Shown here: in pieces, positions 16,871 to 24,557 of the stretch
Layout: each line of letters opens with the position of its first letter
Position numbering within the stretch: the stretch's first letter is position 1
NCBI GenBank assembly: GCA_934272785.1
Contig: CAKQSE010000011.1
Coordinates: forward strand, 1 to 34,209
Direction: 5' to 3'
Source: an uncultured Alphaproteobacteria bacterium
GTDB lineage: Bacteria; Pseudomonadota; Alphaproteobacteria; Rs-D84
DNA length: 34,209 nt
Made by a program: the position numbers and the translations under genes
Notes under the pieces: generated by a model
Database searches by the model: none
Seen by the model: the letters and a program-made list of their open reading frames with translations, nothing else
What the model was told of the DNA's origin: nothing

Positions 16871-17344
16871 ATGACACGCAGAAACATTATTAAATTTGGC
16901 CAGGTTTCCGAAAATCGCAAGGCGCGATTCAGTTATTCTATCCAGGACACGATAGAGGCCGGCATTTCCCTGACTGGGGCAGAAATCAAATCAATCCGTT
17001 ACGGACTGGTGACGATTGTTGATGGCTTTGTCCAGCGTCGTGGGGACAATTTATTCTTGGCCGGGGTTGAAATTCAGAAATTGCCCACGGCGGCACGCAT
17101 TGTGAATTTTGATGAACGTCGCCCGCGCCAACTGTTATTGCACCGCGCGCAAATCAACCGCCTGATTGGCAAGTTACAGGAACGTGGTGCGACAATCGTG
17201 CCGTTGAAAATGTATTTCAATAATCATGGCAAGTTAAAGGTGTTATTGGGCATCGGCTACGGTAAAAACCGCGCCGACAAACGCGAAACAATAAAACAGC
17301 GTGAATGGGATAAAAACAAGGCCCGCATTTTAAAAGGCCGGTAA
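16871..17344 (+). CDS. smpB: SsrA-binding protein SmpB
   Basis: A 157-residue tmRNA-binding protein needed for trans-translation, which frees stalled ribosomes. Characteristic segments are ENRKARFSYSIQDTIEAGISLTG, GAEIKSIRYG, the RPRQLLLHRAQINRL stretch, IVPLKMYF and the C-terminal GIGYGKNRADKRETIKQREWDK with its basic tail. The open frame extends 25 codons upstream, but the ATG at 16871 is chosen because it fits the family start and lies just after the promoter. tmRNA itself is not in the window. Confidence 0.96.
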   Translation: MTRRNIIKFGQVSENRKARFSYSIQDTIEAGISLTGAEIKSIRYGLVTIVDGFVQRRGDNLFLAGVEIQKLPTAARIVNFDERRPRQLLLHRAQINRLIGKLQERGATIVPLKMYFNNHGKLKVLLGIGYGKNRADKRETIKQREWDKNKARILKGR

Positions 17345-17345
17345 A

Positions 17346-17369
17346 AAACGTGCCCCAGCGCGTTTTTTT
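17346..17369 (+). terminator. smpB terminator
   Basis: The hairpin ACGTG-CCCCAG-CGCGT, with one G-U pair, is followed by seven T residues directly after the smpB stop. Confidence 0.65.
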
Positions 17370-17644
17370 AGTGAGTAAGTGATAGAGTGATAAAGTTTTT
17401 AAATAGAGGACTTAAAAACTTGTCATTCCTGCGCAGGCAGGAATAGGGTCTTTAAAATTACTTCTGTTCACTGTTGCACAATATACGTAAAATACGCTTT
17501 CCCAACCACACACCACCGTCACCCCGACGAAGGTCGGGGTCCATTGCCCCGCAGGGACAAAAAGACCACCCCGTCCTGGCGGGCACCCCTCCACCGGAGG
17601 GGAACTTAAACTAAATCACTTTATCACTCTATCACTTACTCACT
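17370..17644. repeat. Composite palindromic repeat block flanked by 26-bp inverted repeats
   Basis: No gene is supported. The outer arms 17370-17395 and 17619-17644 are perfect inverted copies built from an 8-base motif of the form GTGAnnnA. Between them lie several short palindromes: ATTCCTGC-GCAG-GCAGGAAT near 17425, ACCCCGAC-GAAG-GTCGGGGT near 17521 and CCCCTCC-ACC-GGAGGGG near 17587. The part from about 17420 to 17515 recurs inverted at about 20417-20511. Confidence 0.75.
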
Positions 17645-17654
17645 TTTTACATCT

Positions 17655-18632
17655 CTACATCTTGTAAATTCTGATAAAGCTGTTTGTTGATGTGTTGGTG
17701 GAACCGCTGCCGCCATCGCCACCATCGGCGGTCTGGCCAGCAACCCCATTTACGCACGCACCGCCACCACCGCCGCCGTAACTGACAATTGTTTGGCCAC
17801 CGCAGGTCCAGGTTACATTCGCACCACCCCGACCACCGGCGGCGGATTTTGGGTCGGTATCACCACCATCATTACGATACAGGGCATCTGTAACATCACC
17901 ACCATTACCACCACCCGACGACGTGCCGTCCGCGCCATTATTTGCAACGCCGCCCATACAACTGGACCCATAAACTGTGGTGGCACCAGGGGCACTGGGC
18001 GCACCGCCGCCACCACCGCCACAGGTATAAACTATACTTTTGCCCCACGTTGGCATTGACAGACAGATCTTGCCCATGTGGAGAATAACACCGCCCGTCC
18101 ATCCGCCGGGGCTGCCATTGGCATATGCACGACTGTTGGCCCAACTGGGATTATTTAATCCGACAAGCCCATTTGTATATTGTGCAACGCACAGTTGCCC
18201 CACACCACCACGCGCGCGGAACACACGGTCGCCAACCACCAGGACACTGTCCGCACCCGACGCACCACCACCAAACGACCCGTAATAGTTTCCAGACTTG
18301 TTCACCGTGCCCGGCATACCGTCGCCACCGCGGAACGCATAGACCGTCGTTTCACTGTCCAGTGTGAACATACCCGATAATGGGTCCGTTATCATCTGTT
18401 CCGCCCAGTCTTTACATTCCGCGCTTGCTCCGCCCAGGCCACCCATCATTTCAACGCGGTAACAACCCGGCTTTAATGTTACGTCCTGACACGTGTTGAA
18501 TGAGGTCGCTTCATACACCAGTGTTTCTGTGCCGCCCATTATGCACGATCCCGATGGGATGTTTTCAACAACGTCGTATACTGCACCGTTGTGTGTCATT
18601 ATGTGTAGTGTTGCCAATAATGCCGCTATCAT
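17655..18632 (-). CDS. Glycine-rich protein, paralogue B
   Basis: A 325-residue protein rich in Gly, Ser, Thr and Cys. It shares an ordered set of segments with the gene just upstream (18646-19626): GAVYDVV, GTETLVYE, NTCQDVTL, YAFRGGDG, GGGASGADSV, CGGGGGGAP, GGANVTWTCGGQTI and DGGDGGSGSTNTSTNSFIRIYKM at the end. Compared with its paralogue the N-terminus is shorter, and a hydrophobic start (MIAALLATL) might act as a weak signal. Poly-Gly stretches recall the glycine-rich tips of phage tail adhesins and surface proteins, but I assign no function. Its ribosome binding site AGGGGGACGG lies in a 13-base gap after the upstream gene, so they form an operon. Confidence 0.75.
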   Translation of the reverse strand: MIAALLATLHIMTHNGAVYDVVENIPSGSCIMGGTETLVYEATSFNTCQDVTLKPGCYRVEMMGGLGGASAECKDWAEQMITDPLSGMFTLDSETTVYAFRGGDGMPGTVNKSGNYYGSFGGGASGADSVLVVGDRVFRARGGVGQLCVAQYTNGLVGLNNPSWANSRAYANGSPGGWTGGVILHMGKICLSMPTWGKSIVYTCGGGGGGAPSAPGATTVYGSSCMGGVANNGADGTSSGGGNGGDVTDALYRNDGGDTDPKSAAGGRGGANVTWTCGGQTIVSYGGGGGGACVNGVAGQTADGGDGGSGSTNTSTNSFIRIYKM

Positions 18633-18645
18633 ATATTCCGTCCCC

Positions 18646-19626
18646 CTATCCTATTCTGTATATTTTTACGTAACTGTCGGTTGATGTTCCGGTGCTGCCA
18701 CTGCCGCCATCACCCCCGTCGGCACAGTCGGAATAGCACCAACTGCCGTTTTGATTACAATTTTTGGTCATTACCCAGGCGCACATTCCGCCGCCGCCCC
18801 CACCGCCGTAACTGGTAATCGTCTGACCACCACATTGCCATGTCACGTTTGCACCACCCGCGCCCCCATGACCAATGTTTGACGTTTTGGAATCACCGTT
18901 TGGATTGGTCGCGTCACCACCATTGCCGCCACCGGTGGACGTTGCATCCGCACCCGCGGTGGTATTCTTTGCCGCCACACCACCCGTGCCGTTTGGTGCA
19001 CCGCCGCCACCACCGCCGCACCCCCCTGCAACAGGCGTACCCCAAACACCCCCGCCACCATTGGAATTGGCCGCCCCACCAATGCAATGCCCCGGCGATG
19101 ACCAGCCACCAGATGGAAATGCATCTAATGCCTGGGCGGTGCACTGAACCGGCGCGCCACCGATTGCACGAATTGTTCGCGTGGGCAGGACGATTACACT
19201 GTCCACGCCCGACGCGCCACCACCCGGAAACTGATGTTTGTTTATCGCCCCCGAATTATTGCCATCACCGCCACGAAACGTGTAAATTGTGGACGACACG
19301 TCCAGTTTTATAATCGTTGTGTTGATTACGCCCAGTTGCGCCACCTTTCCCATGCCGGCCGAACATCGCGCAGGCAATCCGCCACTGCCCCCACGCAGTT
19401 CTGCACGATACAGCCCCGCGTCCAATGTCACTGTTTCACACGTGTTTATCGCACTCTGTTCATAGACCAGTGTTTCAGTTCCGGTGGCCAGCTGCTCGTC
19501 CTGGGCACGCACCGCAACGTGATACACCGCGCCAGTGTGATCCATAATATGTAATGATGGGTATGTTTTTTGTTCGACCGTCGTTTGTATGGTCGCGTCG
19601 CCAATGTGTATTACCGGGGCCGCCAT
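18646..19626 (-). CDS. Glycine-rich protein, paralogue A
   Basis: A 326-residue glycine-rich protein and the tandem paralogue of the next gene. The start at 19626 (MAAPVIHIGDATIQTT) is chosen because GGAGAGGA precedes it; the frame is open 32 codons further up but runs through the promoter. No signal peptide is visible. Residues about 25-150 hold the shared N-terminal module (GAVYHVA, GTETLVYE, NTCETVTLDAGLY, RGGDG, GGGASGVDSV). The middle has long Gly runs, and the end is GGDGGSGSTGTSTDSYVKIYRIG. Cys residues are frequent, including a CAWVMTKNCN...CYSDC cluster missing from the paralogue. The function is unknown; duplication with divergence is clear. Confidence 0.78.
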   Translation of the reverse strand: MAAPVIHIGDATIQTTVEQKTYPSLHIMDHTGAVYHVAVRAQDEQLATGTETLVYEQSAINTCETVTLDAGLYRAELRGGSGGLPARCSAGMGKVAQLGVINTTIIKLDVSSTIYTFRGGDGNNSGAINKHQFPGGGASGVDSVIVLPTRTIRAIGGAPVQCTAQALDAFPSGGWSSPGHCIGGAANSNGGGGVWGTPVAGGCGGGGGGAPNGTGGVAAKNTTAGADATSTGGGNGGDATNPNGDSKTSNIGHGGAGGANVTWQCGGQTITSYGGGGGGGMCAWVMTKNCNQNGSWCYSDCADGGDGGSGSTGTSTDSYVKIYRIG

Positions 19627-19657
19627 GCTATATCCTCTCCTTTGCCACACCGCATAA

Positions 19658-19753
19658 AAACGGTGGTTTAGATTAGCGATCCCCTGGGCCAAATAATACC
19701 CAGAATTCCGGGGCCAAGTCAAACAAAATCATGCAGAAATTAAACCACCGTTT
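19658..19753. repeat. Nested inverted repeats around the promoter of the glycine-rich operon
   Basis: AAACGGTGGTTTA (19658-19670) and its inverted copy TAAACCACCGTTT (19741-19753) flank the promoter, with CCCCTGGG and CCCA...CCGGGG forming a second palindrome between them. The symmetry suggests an operator or a folded leader. Confidence 0.5.
19693..19722 (-). promoter_or_regulatory. Promoter of the glycine-rich operon
   Basis: On the minus strand TTGACT (19722-19717), an 18-bp spacer and TATTAT (19698-19693). The predicted start near 19686 leaves a leader of about 60 nt that contains one arm of the flanking inverted repeat. Confidence 0.6.
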
Positions 19754-20574
19754 AAATTCGGCATGTATGTTTAGGTATTTTTGCCCAGATTTCCGCATGA
19801 TTTATCCATTTTATTCGGCATGATTTTTTGTGGATTTTTGGGCACAGATTGCCACGCCACATACGTGGCTCGCAATGACATAAAATACTAATTCCCCAAG
19901 AATTGTCATTGCGGGCGAAACGCAGCAACCCATAAACCGACACCCCGCCCTGCGGGCACCCCTCTAGCCAGAGGGGAACTTTGGTCTGTTGTGTTCTTTA
20001 TATTTCGTCATACCGGCGCAGGCCGGCATCCATTGCCCCGCAGGGACAAATAAAAAGACCACCCCGGCACTTCGTCCCCCCCCCTCCACCGGAGGGGAAC
20101 TTAGTCCGCGACTAAGAGATAAACTATGGTCGTAAAATAAAATCTATATCCAGCGTGTCGCATGCGGACGATGTCCTTGCCGTATCCTGCGCTTCGCTTG
20201 GATTGGTTTCACCGCACCTGTGGTGTCATTCCTGCTCCGGGCCCCGCAAAATCGCAAGATTTTGTGGGTGGGCAAAGGCAGGAATAGGGACTATGCAGTG
20301 CGAGCGTATGCGAGCCATGTCCAAGCAATTGCGGATTTTATTTTATGGGGACTAATCGCCCAATTATGACATGCCAAGGGAACACAATGGTGACCCTCCT
20401 CCGCCGGTATGACGGTGGCGTGTGGTTGGGAAAGCATATTTTACGTATATCGTGCAACAATGTGCGGGAGTAATTTTAAAGCCCCTATTCCTGCCTGCGC
20501 AGGAATGACAATAAAGAGTGTCCGCCATCGGCGGACACAATCATTGCTCTCTGCGCATTGCTCTCTAATAAAAA
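19754..20574. repeat. Long gene-free block of dispersed palindromic repeats
   Basis: No gene is supported over about 820 bases. The block is a mosaic of short palindromes also seen elsewhere in the window: CCCCTCT-AGCC-AGAGGGG (19959-19976), CCGGC-GCAG-GCCGG (about 20013), CCCCTCC-ACC-GGAGGGG (about 20080) and ATTCCTGC-GCAG-type units near 20235 and 20490. The part 20265-20353 recurs inverted at about 30186-30275, and 20417-20511 recurs inverted at about 17420-17515. A tag of the form CATTGCTCTCTGCG...CTCTCT (20542-20567) abuts the next terminator. Confidence 0.75.
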
Positions 20575-20597
20575 ATGCCCCCGTGGGGCATTTTTTA
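20571..20597. terminator. Terminator of the EF-hand protein gene
   Basis: The stem AAAAATGCCCC-CGT-GGGGCATTTTT can stop transcription in both directions; it overlaps the last codon of the minus-strand gene. Confidence 0.8.
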
Positions 20598-21119
20598 TTC
20601 TGCAACTGTTTCGTCAGTTACAACTTCTTCGACAACTGGTGTGTCCGCTGTCGTGGCGTGTTTGTATGCATCGAATTCTTCGTGTGTGATGCAACCGTCG
20701 CCATTGATGTCCATCATCGGCAATTCAGCCTGTAATTTTGGGCATTTTACCGATGTTACATCCATGCAACCATCGACAAAGCGTGGCATTGGCTTCTTGC
20801 AGCAGCCCAACATTTTTGCCGCCGCAAATCCCAGTGCGAATACAATCAGAATAATGACCAATTTCTTGAAGAAACGGCCCGCACGGCATCCGCATTTGCA
20901 ACCACATGGGCAATTTTTACCGCATGCGCATTCGTGTGTCACTTCCTGGGCAACAATGACCGGTTTCATTTCTGGTTTTGCCGCCTTTTTAGGTGCAACC
21001 TTTTTAGCAACCGCTTTCTTGGCCGGTGCCTTGACCGCAACAGTCTTTTTCACAGGTGCGACTTTCTTGGCCGCCGCAACTTTCTTTGCAGGGGCTTTTT
21101 TAACTGATTTTTGTGCCAT
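20595..21119 (-). CDS. Membrane protein with H1-like Lys/Ala tail, Cys cluster and EF-hand
   Basis: A 174-residue protein of unusual layout. Residues 1-55 are Lys, Ala, Pro and Val repeats (KKVA, PAKKA) like histone H1 or bacterial Hc1-type tails. Residues 62-79 hold seven Cys in CACGKNCPCGCKCGC, a likely metal-binding cluster. Residues 84-104 form one membrane helix (KLVIILIVFALGFAAAKML). The C-terminal part has four Cys (C106, C107, C118, C126) and a complete EF-hand loop, D137-I-N139-G-D141-G-C-I-T-H-E-E148, then an acidic tail. By the positive-inside rule the basic tail faces the cytoplasm, where it could bind DNA, RNA or phospholipid, and the EF-hand faces the periplasm. I do not know a family with this order. 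GAAGGA precedes the start. Confidence 0.82.
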   Translation of the reverse strand: MAQKSVKKAPAKKVAAAKKVAPVKKTVAVKAPAKKAVAKKVAPKKAAKPEMKPVIVAQEVTHECACGKNCPCGCKCGCRAGRFFKKLVIILIVFALGFAAAKMLGCCKKPMPRFVDGCMDVTSVKCPKLQAELPMMDINGDGCITHEEFDAYKHATTADTPVVEEVVTDETVAE

Positions 21120-21147
21120 TTTTCCTTCCTTTGTTGTTGACGTGACT

Positions 21148-21176
21148 ATTTTAAGAAATATTGAAAAATATGTAAA
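21148..21176 (-). promoter_or_regulatory. Promoter of the EF-hand protein gene
   Basis: On the minus strand TTTACA (21176-21171), a 17-bp spacer and TAAAAT (21153-21148). Confidence 0.5.
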
Positions 21177-21191
21177 GCAATTTTTTGATAC

Positions 21192-21218
21192 TTGACTTTT
21201 TTCGCATAAAGATAAAAC
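21192..21218 (+). promoter_or_regulatory. Possible metK promoter
   Basis: TTGACT (21192-21197) is followed after 15 bp by TAAAAC (21213-21218). The spacing is short, so the call is tentative. Confidence 0.35.
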
Positions 21219-21252
21219 ATTACACTGTCACAACCAATGACGGGTGTGGCGA

Positions 21253-21299
21253 TGTGGATTTAACCTGACTTGTCCCACAACAGCGGACTAAACAAGGAG
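21253..21299 (+). ncRNA. SAM-II/SAM-V-like riboswitch in the metK leader
   Basis: A five-pair stem (TGTGG 21253-21257 with CCACA 21275-21279) encloses a loop beginning ATTTAACC, the conserved SAM-II/SAM-V loop. Downstream ACTAAACAAGG parallels the GCTAAA..AGGG strand of those riboswitches. CTTGT in the loop (21269-21273) pairs perfectly with ACAAG (21292-21296) to form the pseudoknot. That pairing covers the first part of the Shine-Dalgarno AAGGAG, six bases before the metK ATG. SAM binding would therefore block translation of the SAM synthetase. The motif match is from memory of the families; the pairing is seen in the sequence. Confidence 0.75.
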
Positions 21300-21305
21300 T
21301 AAAAA

Positions 21306-22307
21306 ATGCAGAAAACTGCGGAAGCGGTGTCAATCGGGCACCCTGATAAAATTGCCGATTATATTTCCAGTTATATTTTGGACCGAATGATTGATCAAGA
21401 CCCGCACGTTAAATACGCGGTCGAGGTTATGGTAAAAAACAACACCGTCGCACTGGGCGGTGAAATCACTGGGCATTGCGACACACGCGAATTGCGCCAG
21501 TATGTCATCAATGCATTGGCACAAATCGGATACACACGCGATTATGCCGCGCGCTGGGGCGAATGCACAATCAACCCCGATAAAATTGAAATCATAAATA
21601 TGATTGGCGTTCAATCACCCGACATAAATCGTGGCGTTGCGCGCGATGGTTGGGGCGACCAAGGCGTATTTGTCGGATACGCATGTCGGGGCGATGGAAA
21701 TATCAACCGCGAATTATACCTGGCCCGGAAATTGAATCGCGCACTGTATGATTTGGCGCGCGCGTCAAATAACCTGGGGCTGGATATAAAAACGCAAATC
21801 ACATTGGCAGATGATGGCACGATTGACACTGCGATTGTCGCAATTCCAATGCTGGCCGATACAGACCTGGGGCAATTTGTGATTCGCACGCTGGGCGCGC
21901 GCCCGCGGCACGTCATCATAAACGGCACCGGCCGATACACATATCACGCGTCAATCGCAGACTGTGGCATCACGGGGCGCAAACTGGCATGCGATTTTTA
22001 TTCCACCGCGTGCCCCATCGGCGGGGGCAGTCCCTGGACCAAAGACGCGTCCAAGGCCGATGTCACACTGAACATTTTCGCACGGCGTTTGGCGGTGGAA
22101 AATCTGGGCGATAACGATGAATGCTTTGTGTATTTGTCGTCGTGTATTGGGCGCGCTGATTTGCCCAGTGCGGTTATTAAAACAATTAAAAATGGCATTA
22201 CGCACACCCGTGACATCAATATTGATGCACGCCCCAGTGTGCTGATTCCAATATTGGGGTTGGACAAACCGATATTTGCAGACCTGTGCCGCAATGGGTT
22301 GGTGTAA
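21306..22307 (+). CDS. metK: S-adenosylmethionine synthetase, short divergent form
   Basis: A 333-residue MetK that makes S-adenosylmethionine from methionine and ATP. The conserved pieces are present: GHPDKIAD (11-18), GDQGVFVGYA (117-126), GITGRKL (221-227) and the P-loop-like GGGSPWTKDASKAD (239-252). The protein is 50-60 residues shorter than usual, and several blocks differ, for example the GDQG context and the segment after GRKL (ACDFYSTACPIGGG). A SAM-II-like riboswitch directly before it supports the assignment. The AAGGAG ribosome binding site is part of the riboswitch pseudoknot. The gene is convergent with alaS. Confidence 0.88.
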   Translation: MQKTAEAVSIGHPDKIADYISSYILDRMIDQDPHVKYAVEVMVKNNTVALGGEITGHCDTRELRQYVINALAQIGYTRDYAARWGECTINPDKIEIINMIGVQSPDINRGVARDGWGDQGVFVGYACRGDGNINRELYLARKLNRALYDLARASNNLGLDIKTQITLADDGTIDTAIVAIPMLADTDLGQFVIRTLGARPRHVIINGTGRYTYHASIADCGITGRKLACDFYSTACPIGGGSPWTKDASKADVTLNIFARRLAVENLGDNDECFVYLSSCIGRADLPSAVIKTIKNGITHTRDINIDARPSVLIPILGLDKPIFADLCRNGLV

Positions 22308-22395
22308 AGTTCAGAGTTCAAAGTGCAAAGTTCAAATGACATGTGCGCCGTTCGGCGCACGTCATTGCTCTCTGCGCTCTGCTCTCTAATAAAAA
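22308..22395. repeat. Short repeat block between metK and alaS
   Basis: Directly after the metK stop come four 7-base units (GTTCAGA, GTTCAAA, GTGCAAA, GTTCAAA), then the palindrome GTGCGCCG-TT-CGGCGCAC and a CATTGCTCTCTGCG...CTCTCT tag that abuts the alaS terminator. Confidence 0.65.
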
Positions 22396-22415
22396 CGGGG
22401 CGGATGCCCCATTTA
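22391..22415 (-). terminator. alaS terminator
   Basis: On the minus strand GGGGC-ATCC-GCCCC is followed by GTTTTTATTAG. The gene stop at 22416 is just upstream. Confidence 0.75.
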
Positions 22416-24470
22416 TTATTCGGCCAATGTTCCAACCGACATTGTAATACGGCGGATACCACTGCTGATGGATTTTTCCTTGTTCACGCGGGCCCGTAAT
22501 ATTTCGCCCGTATGATAGACGTGTGTGCCACCGCACAATTCGCATGACACATCGCCGGCCGTGATAACCTTGACCGTGTCGCCGTATTTTTCATTGAACA
22601 GTGCCGTTGCGCCCTTTTCCTTGGCGGCGTCCAGTGACATTTCTTCGTGCGTGACCGGCATATCGGCCGCAATCCACTTGTTCACCAGGTCTTCAACCGC
22701 TTTCTTTTCGTCGTCGGTCATTGCGCGCCCGAACGAGAAGTCAAATCGCACAGAGTCCGGCGAAACCTTGGACCCACGCTGGTGCACGTCTTCGTTCAAG
22801 ACATGCTGCAATGCCGCCTGGAGCAAATGCGTCGCCGTGTGTGCGCGCGTTGTTTGGGCACGCACCGCCGTGTTGATGTTGGTTTTAACCGTATCGCCCA
22901 CCGCCAGGTTGCCCGTCAATGTTCCCTTGTGTATAACAACATTGTCGGCACGTGCGGCCTCGGCCACCGTCATAACAGGTGCGCCATCGCGGGTGATTTC
23001 ACCGCTGTCACCAACCTGGCCGCCCTGGGTGCCATAGAAATTGGTTTTATCCAGTGCAACCTCTACCACGTCACCGGCGGTTGCCGATTTCACAAATTCG
23101 CCATTGCGCAAAATTGCCAAAACGGTTGATTCCATTTCCGCATTTGGCGCGTATTTCGCACTGTCATCGGTTGCAGGCAAATTCTGGGATTCCCACAGTG
23201 TGCGTGTGCCCTTGGTGTCGGCGCGGCTGCGTTCCTTTTGTTCGGTCATGGCGCGTTCAAATCCGGCAACGTCGACATCAATATTCTTGTCGCGCAGAAT
23301 CATTTGCGTCAAATCCAATGGGAAACCGTATGTATCAAACAGTTTAAATGCAACGTTGCCCGGCAACACATTGTTGTTCAATTTCGGCAATTCGTTTTCC
23401 AGCAATTTCATACCGTTTTGCAGCATGTCTGCGAACGCGTTTTCTTCGTTGCGGATGATTTCAACCACGCGCGCCTGTTCGCGGGCCAGTTCTGGATACG
23501 CGTCACCCATTTCGCGCACCAGTGCCGGATACAGTTCCGACAGCAATGCCCCACGATGTCCCAACAATTGGCCATGGCGCATTGCACGGCGCAAGATACG
23601 GCGAATCACATAACCGCGATCGGTATTAGATGGAATCACGCCATCGGCAACAGAAAATCCAACCGCGCGCAGGTGGTCGGTAATAACCTTGAAACTGGAA
23701 ACATTTTCCGGCGTTTCGACAACGTGCGTCACATCACTGACCGCGCGTTTCAGGTTCACGAACAGGTCGGTGTCATAGTTATCAGTCTTGCCCTGCATCA
23801 TCGCGGCCCAGCGTTCCAGTCCGCCCCCCGTATCAACGTTCTGTTTCGGCAGCGGCGTCAGATTCCCGTTCGCATCACGATTAAATTGCATAAACACGTC
23901 ATTCCAGATTTCAACCCAGCGATCATCGTCATTTGCGATATTATCGCCGAAATCATAGAATATTTCGGTGCACGGGCCACATGGACCGGTGTCGCCCGCC
24001 GACCACCAGTTATCATGGTCACCCAGGCGAATGGCCTCTTTGCCGGCGATTTTACGCCACAGTTCGGTTGCCTCTTCGTCCGATGTGTGGGTCGTCACGC
24101 GCAATTTTGCCGGGTCCAGTTTTAATACATTGGTCAGAAAATCCCACGACATTTCAATCGCGCCGGCCTTGAAGTAATCACCAAATGACCAGTTGCCCAC
24201 CATTTCAAAGAACGTGTGATGACGACCGTCGAATCCAACCTCGTCCAAATCATTATGCTTGCCGCCCGCGCGGATACATTTCTGGACGTCGGCAACACGT
24301 GGTGCGAATGCAGGTTCACTGCCCTGTAATATTCCCTTCCATGGGACCATGCCGGCGACCGTGAACAGCAATGTTGGGTCGTTCGGAATCAGCGACGCAG
24401 ATGGCACGATTTTATGTCCGTGCGATTCAAAATAGTCTAAAAAAGTTTTACGAATTTCGTTGTATTTCAT
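22416..24470 (-). CDS. alaS: Alanyl-tRNA synthetase lacking the C-Ala (DHHA1) domain
   Basis: A 684-residue class II synthetase that charges tRNA-Ala. The catalytic domain is complete: FLDYFESHGH, FTVAGMVPWK, the HHTFFEMVGNWSFGDYFK motif and TGPCGPCTEIFYD. The editing/SAD domain has its zinc ligands H544, H548 (HTATH), C646 and H650 (CELCGGTH) at the same spacing as in E. coli. The chain then ends 34 residues after H650, about 170 residues short of the usual 870-880. So the C-terminal C-Ala/DHHA1 domain, which binds tRNA and joins the other modules, is missing. No frameshifted remainder is found between the stop and metK. The promoter is TTGCAC-17-TAAAAT. Confidence 0.95.
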   Translation of the reverse strand: MKYNEIRKTFLDYFESHGHKIVPSASLIPNDPTLLFTVAGMVPWKGILQGSEPAFAPRVADVQKCIRAGGKHNDLDEVGFDGRHHTFFEMVGNWSFGDYFKAGAIEMSWDFLTNVLKLDPAKLRVTTHTSDEEATELWRKIAGKEAIRLGDHDNWWSAGDTGPCGPCTEIFYDFGDNIANDDDRWVEIWNDVFMQFNRDANGNLTPLPKQNVDTGGGLERWAAMMQGKTDNYDTDLFVNLKRAVSDVTHVVETPENVSSFKVITDHLRAVGFSVADGVIPSNTDRGYVIRRILRRAMRHGQLLGHRGALLSELYPALVREMGDAYPELAREQARVVEIIRNEENAFADMLQNGMKLLENELPKLNNNVLPGNVAFKLFDTYGFPLDLTQMILRDKNIDVDVAGFERAMTEQKERSRADTKGTRTLWESQNLPATDDSAKYAPNAEMESTVLAILRNGEFVKSATAGDVVEVALDKTNFYGTQGGQVGDSGEITRDGAPVMTVAEAARADNVVIHKGTLTGNLAVGDTVKTNINTAVRAQTTRAHTATHLLQAALQHVLNEDVHQRGSKVSPDSVRFDFSFGRAMTDDEKKAVEDLVNKWIAADMPVTHEEMSLDAAKEKGATALFNEKYGDTVKVITAGDVSCELCGGTHVYHTGEILRARVNKEKSISSGIRRITMSVGTLAE

Positions 24471-24499
24471 TGTGTTTGTCCTGTTTTAATTTCGGTGCA

Positions 24500-24528
24500 A
24501 TTTTATAAACATTATTGCGCCAGTGCAA
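24500..24528 (-). promoter_or_regulatory. Promoter of alaS
   Basis: On the minus strand TTGCAC (24528-24523), a 17-bp spacer and TAAAAT (24505-24500), 30 bases upstream of the ATG. Confidence 0.6.
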
Positions 24529-24557
24529 TACATATTTACGTGAAAAAGTGTGAAAAA

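Noticed and set aside
17370..20574. CRISPR array
   Set aside because: The repeats are palindromes of different types at irregular distances, without equal spacers, and no cas gene is present.
17370..20574. Insertion sequence
   Set aside because: Inverted repeats exist, but no transposase frame lies between or near them.
23238..24125. 295-codon plus-strand open frame inside alaS
   Set aside because: It lies wholly antisense to the catalytic part of alanyl-tRNA synthetase and is His/Gln/Arg-rich as expected for a shadow frame.
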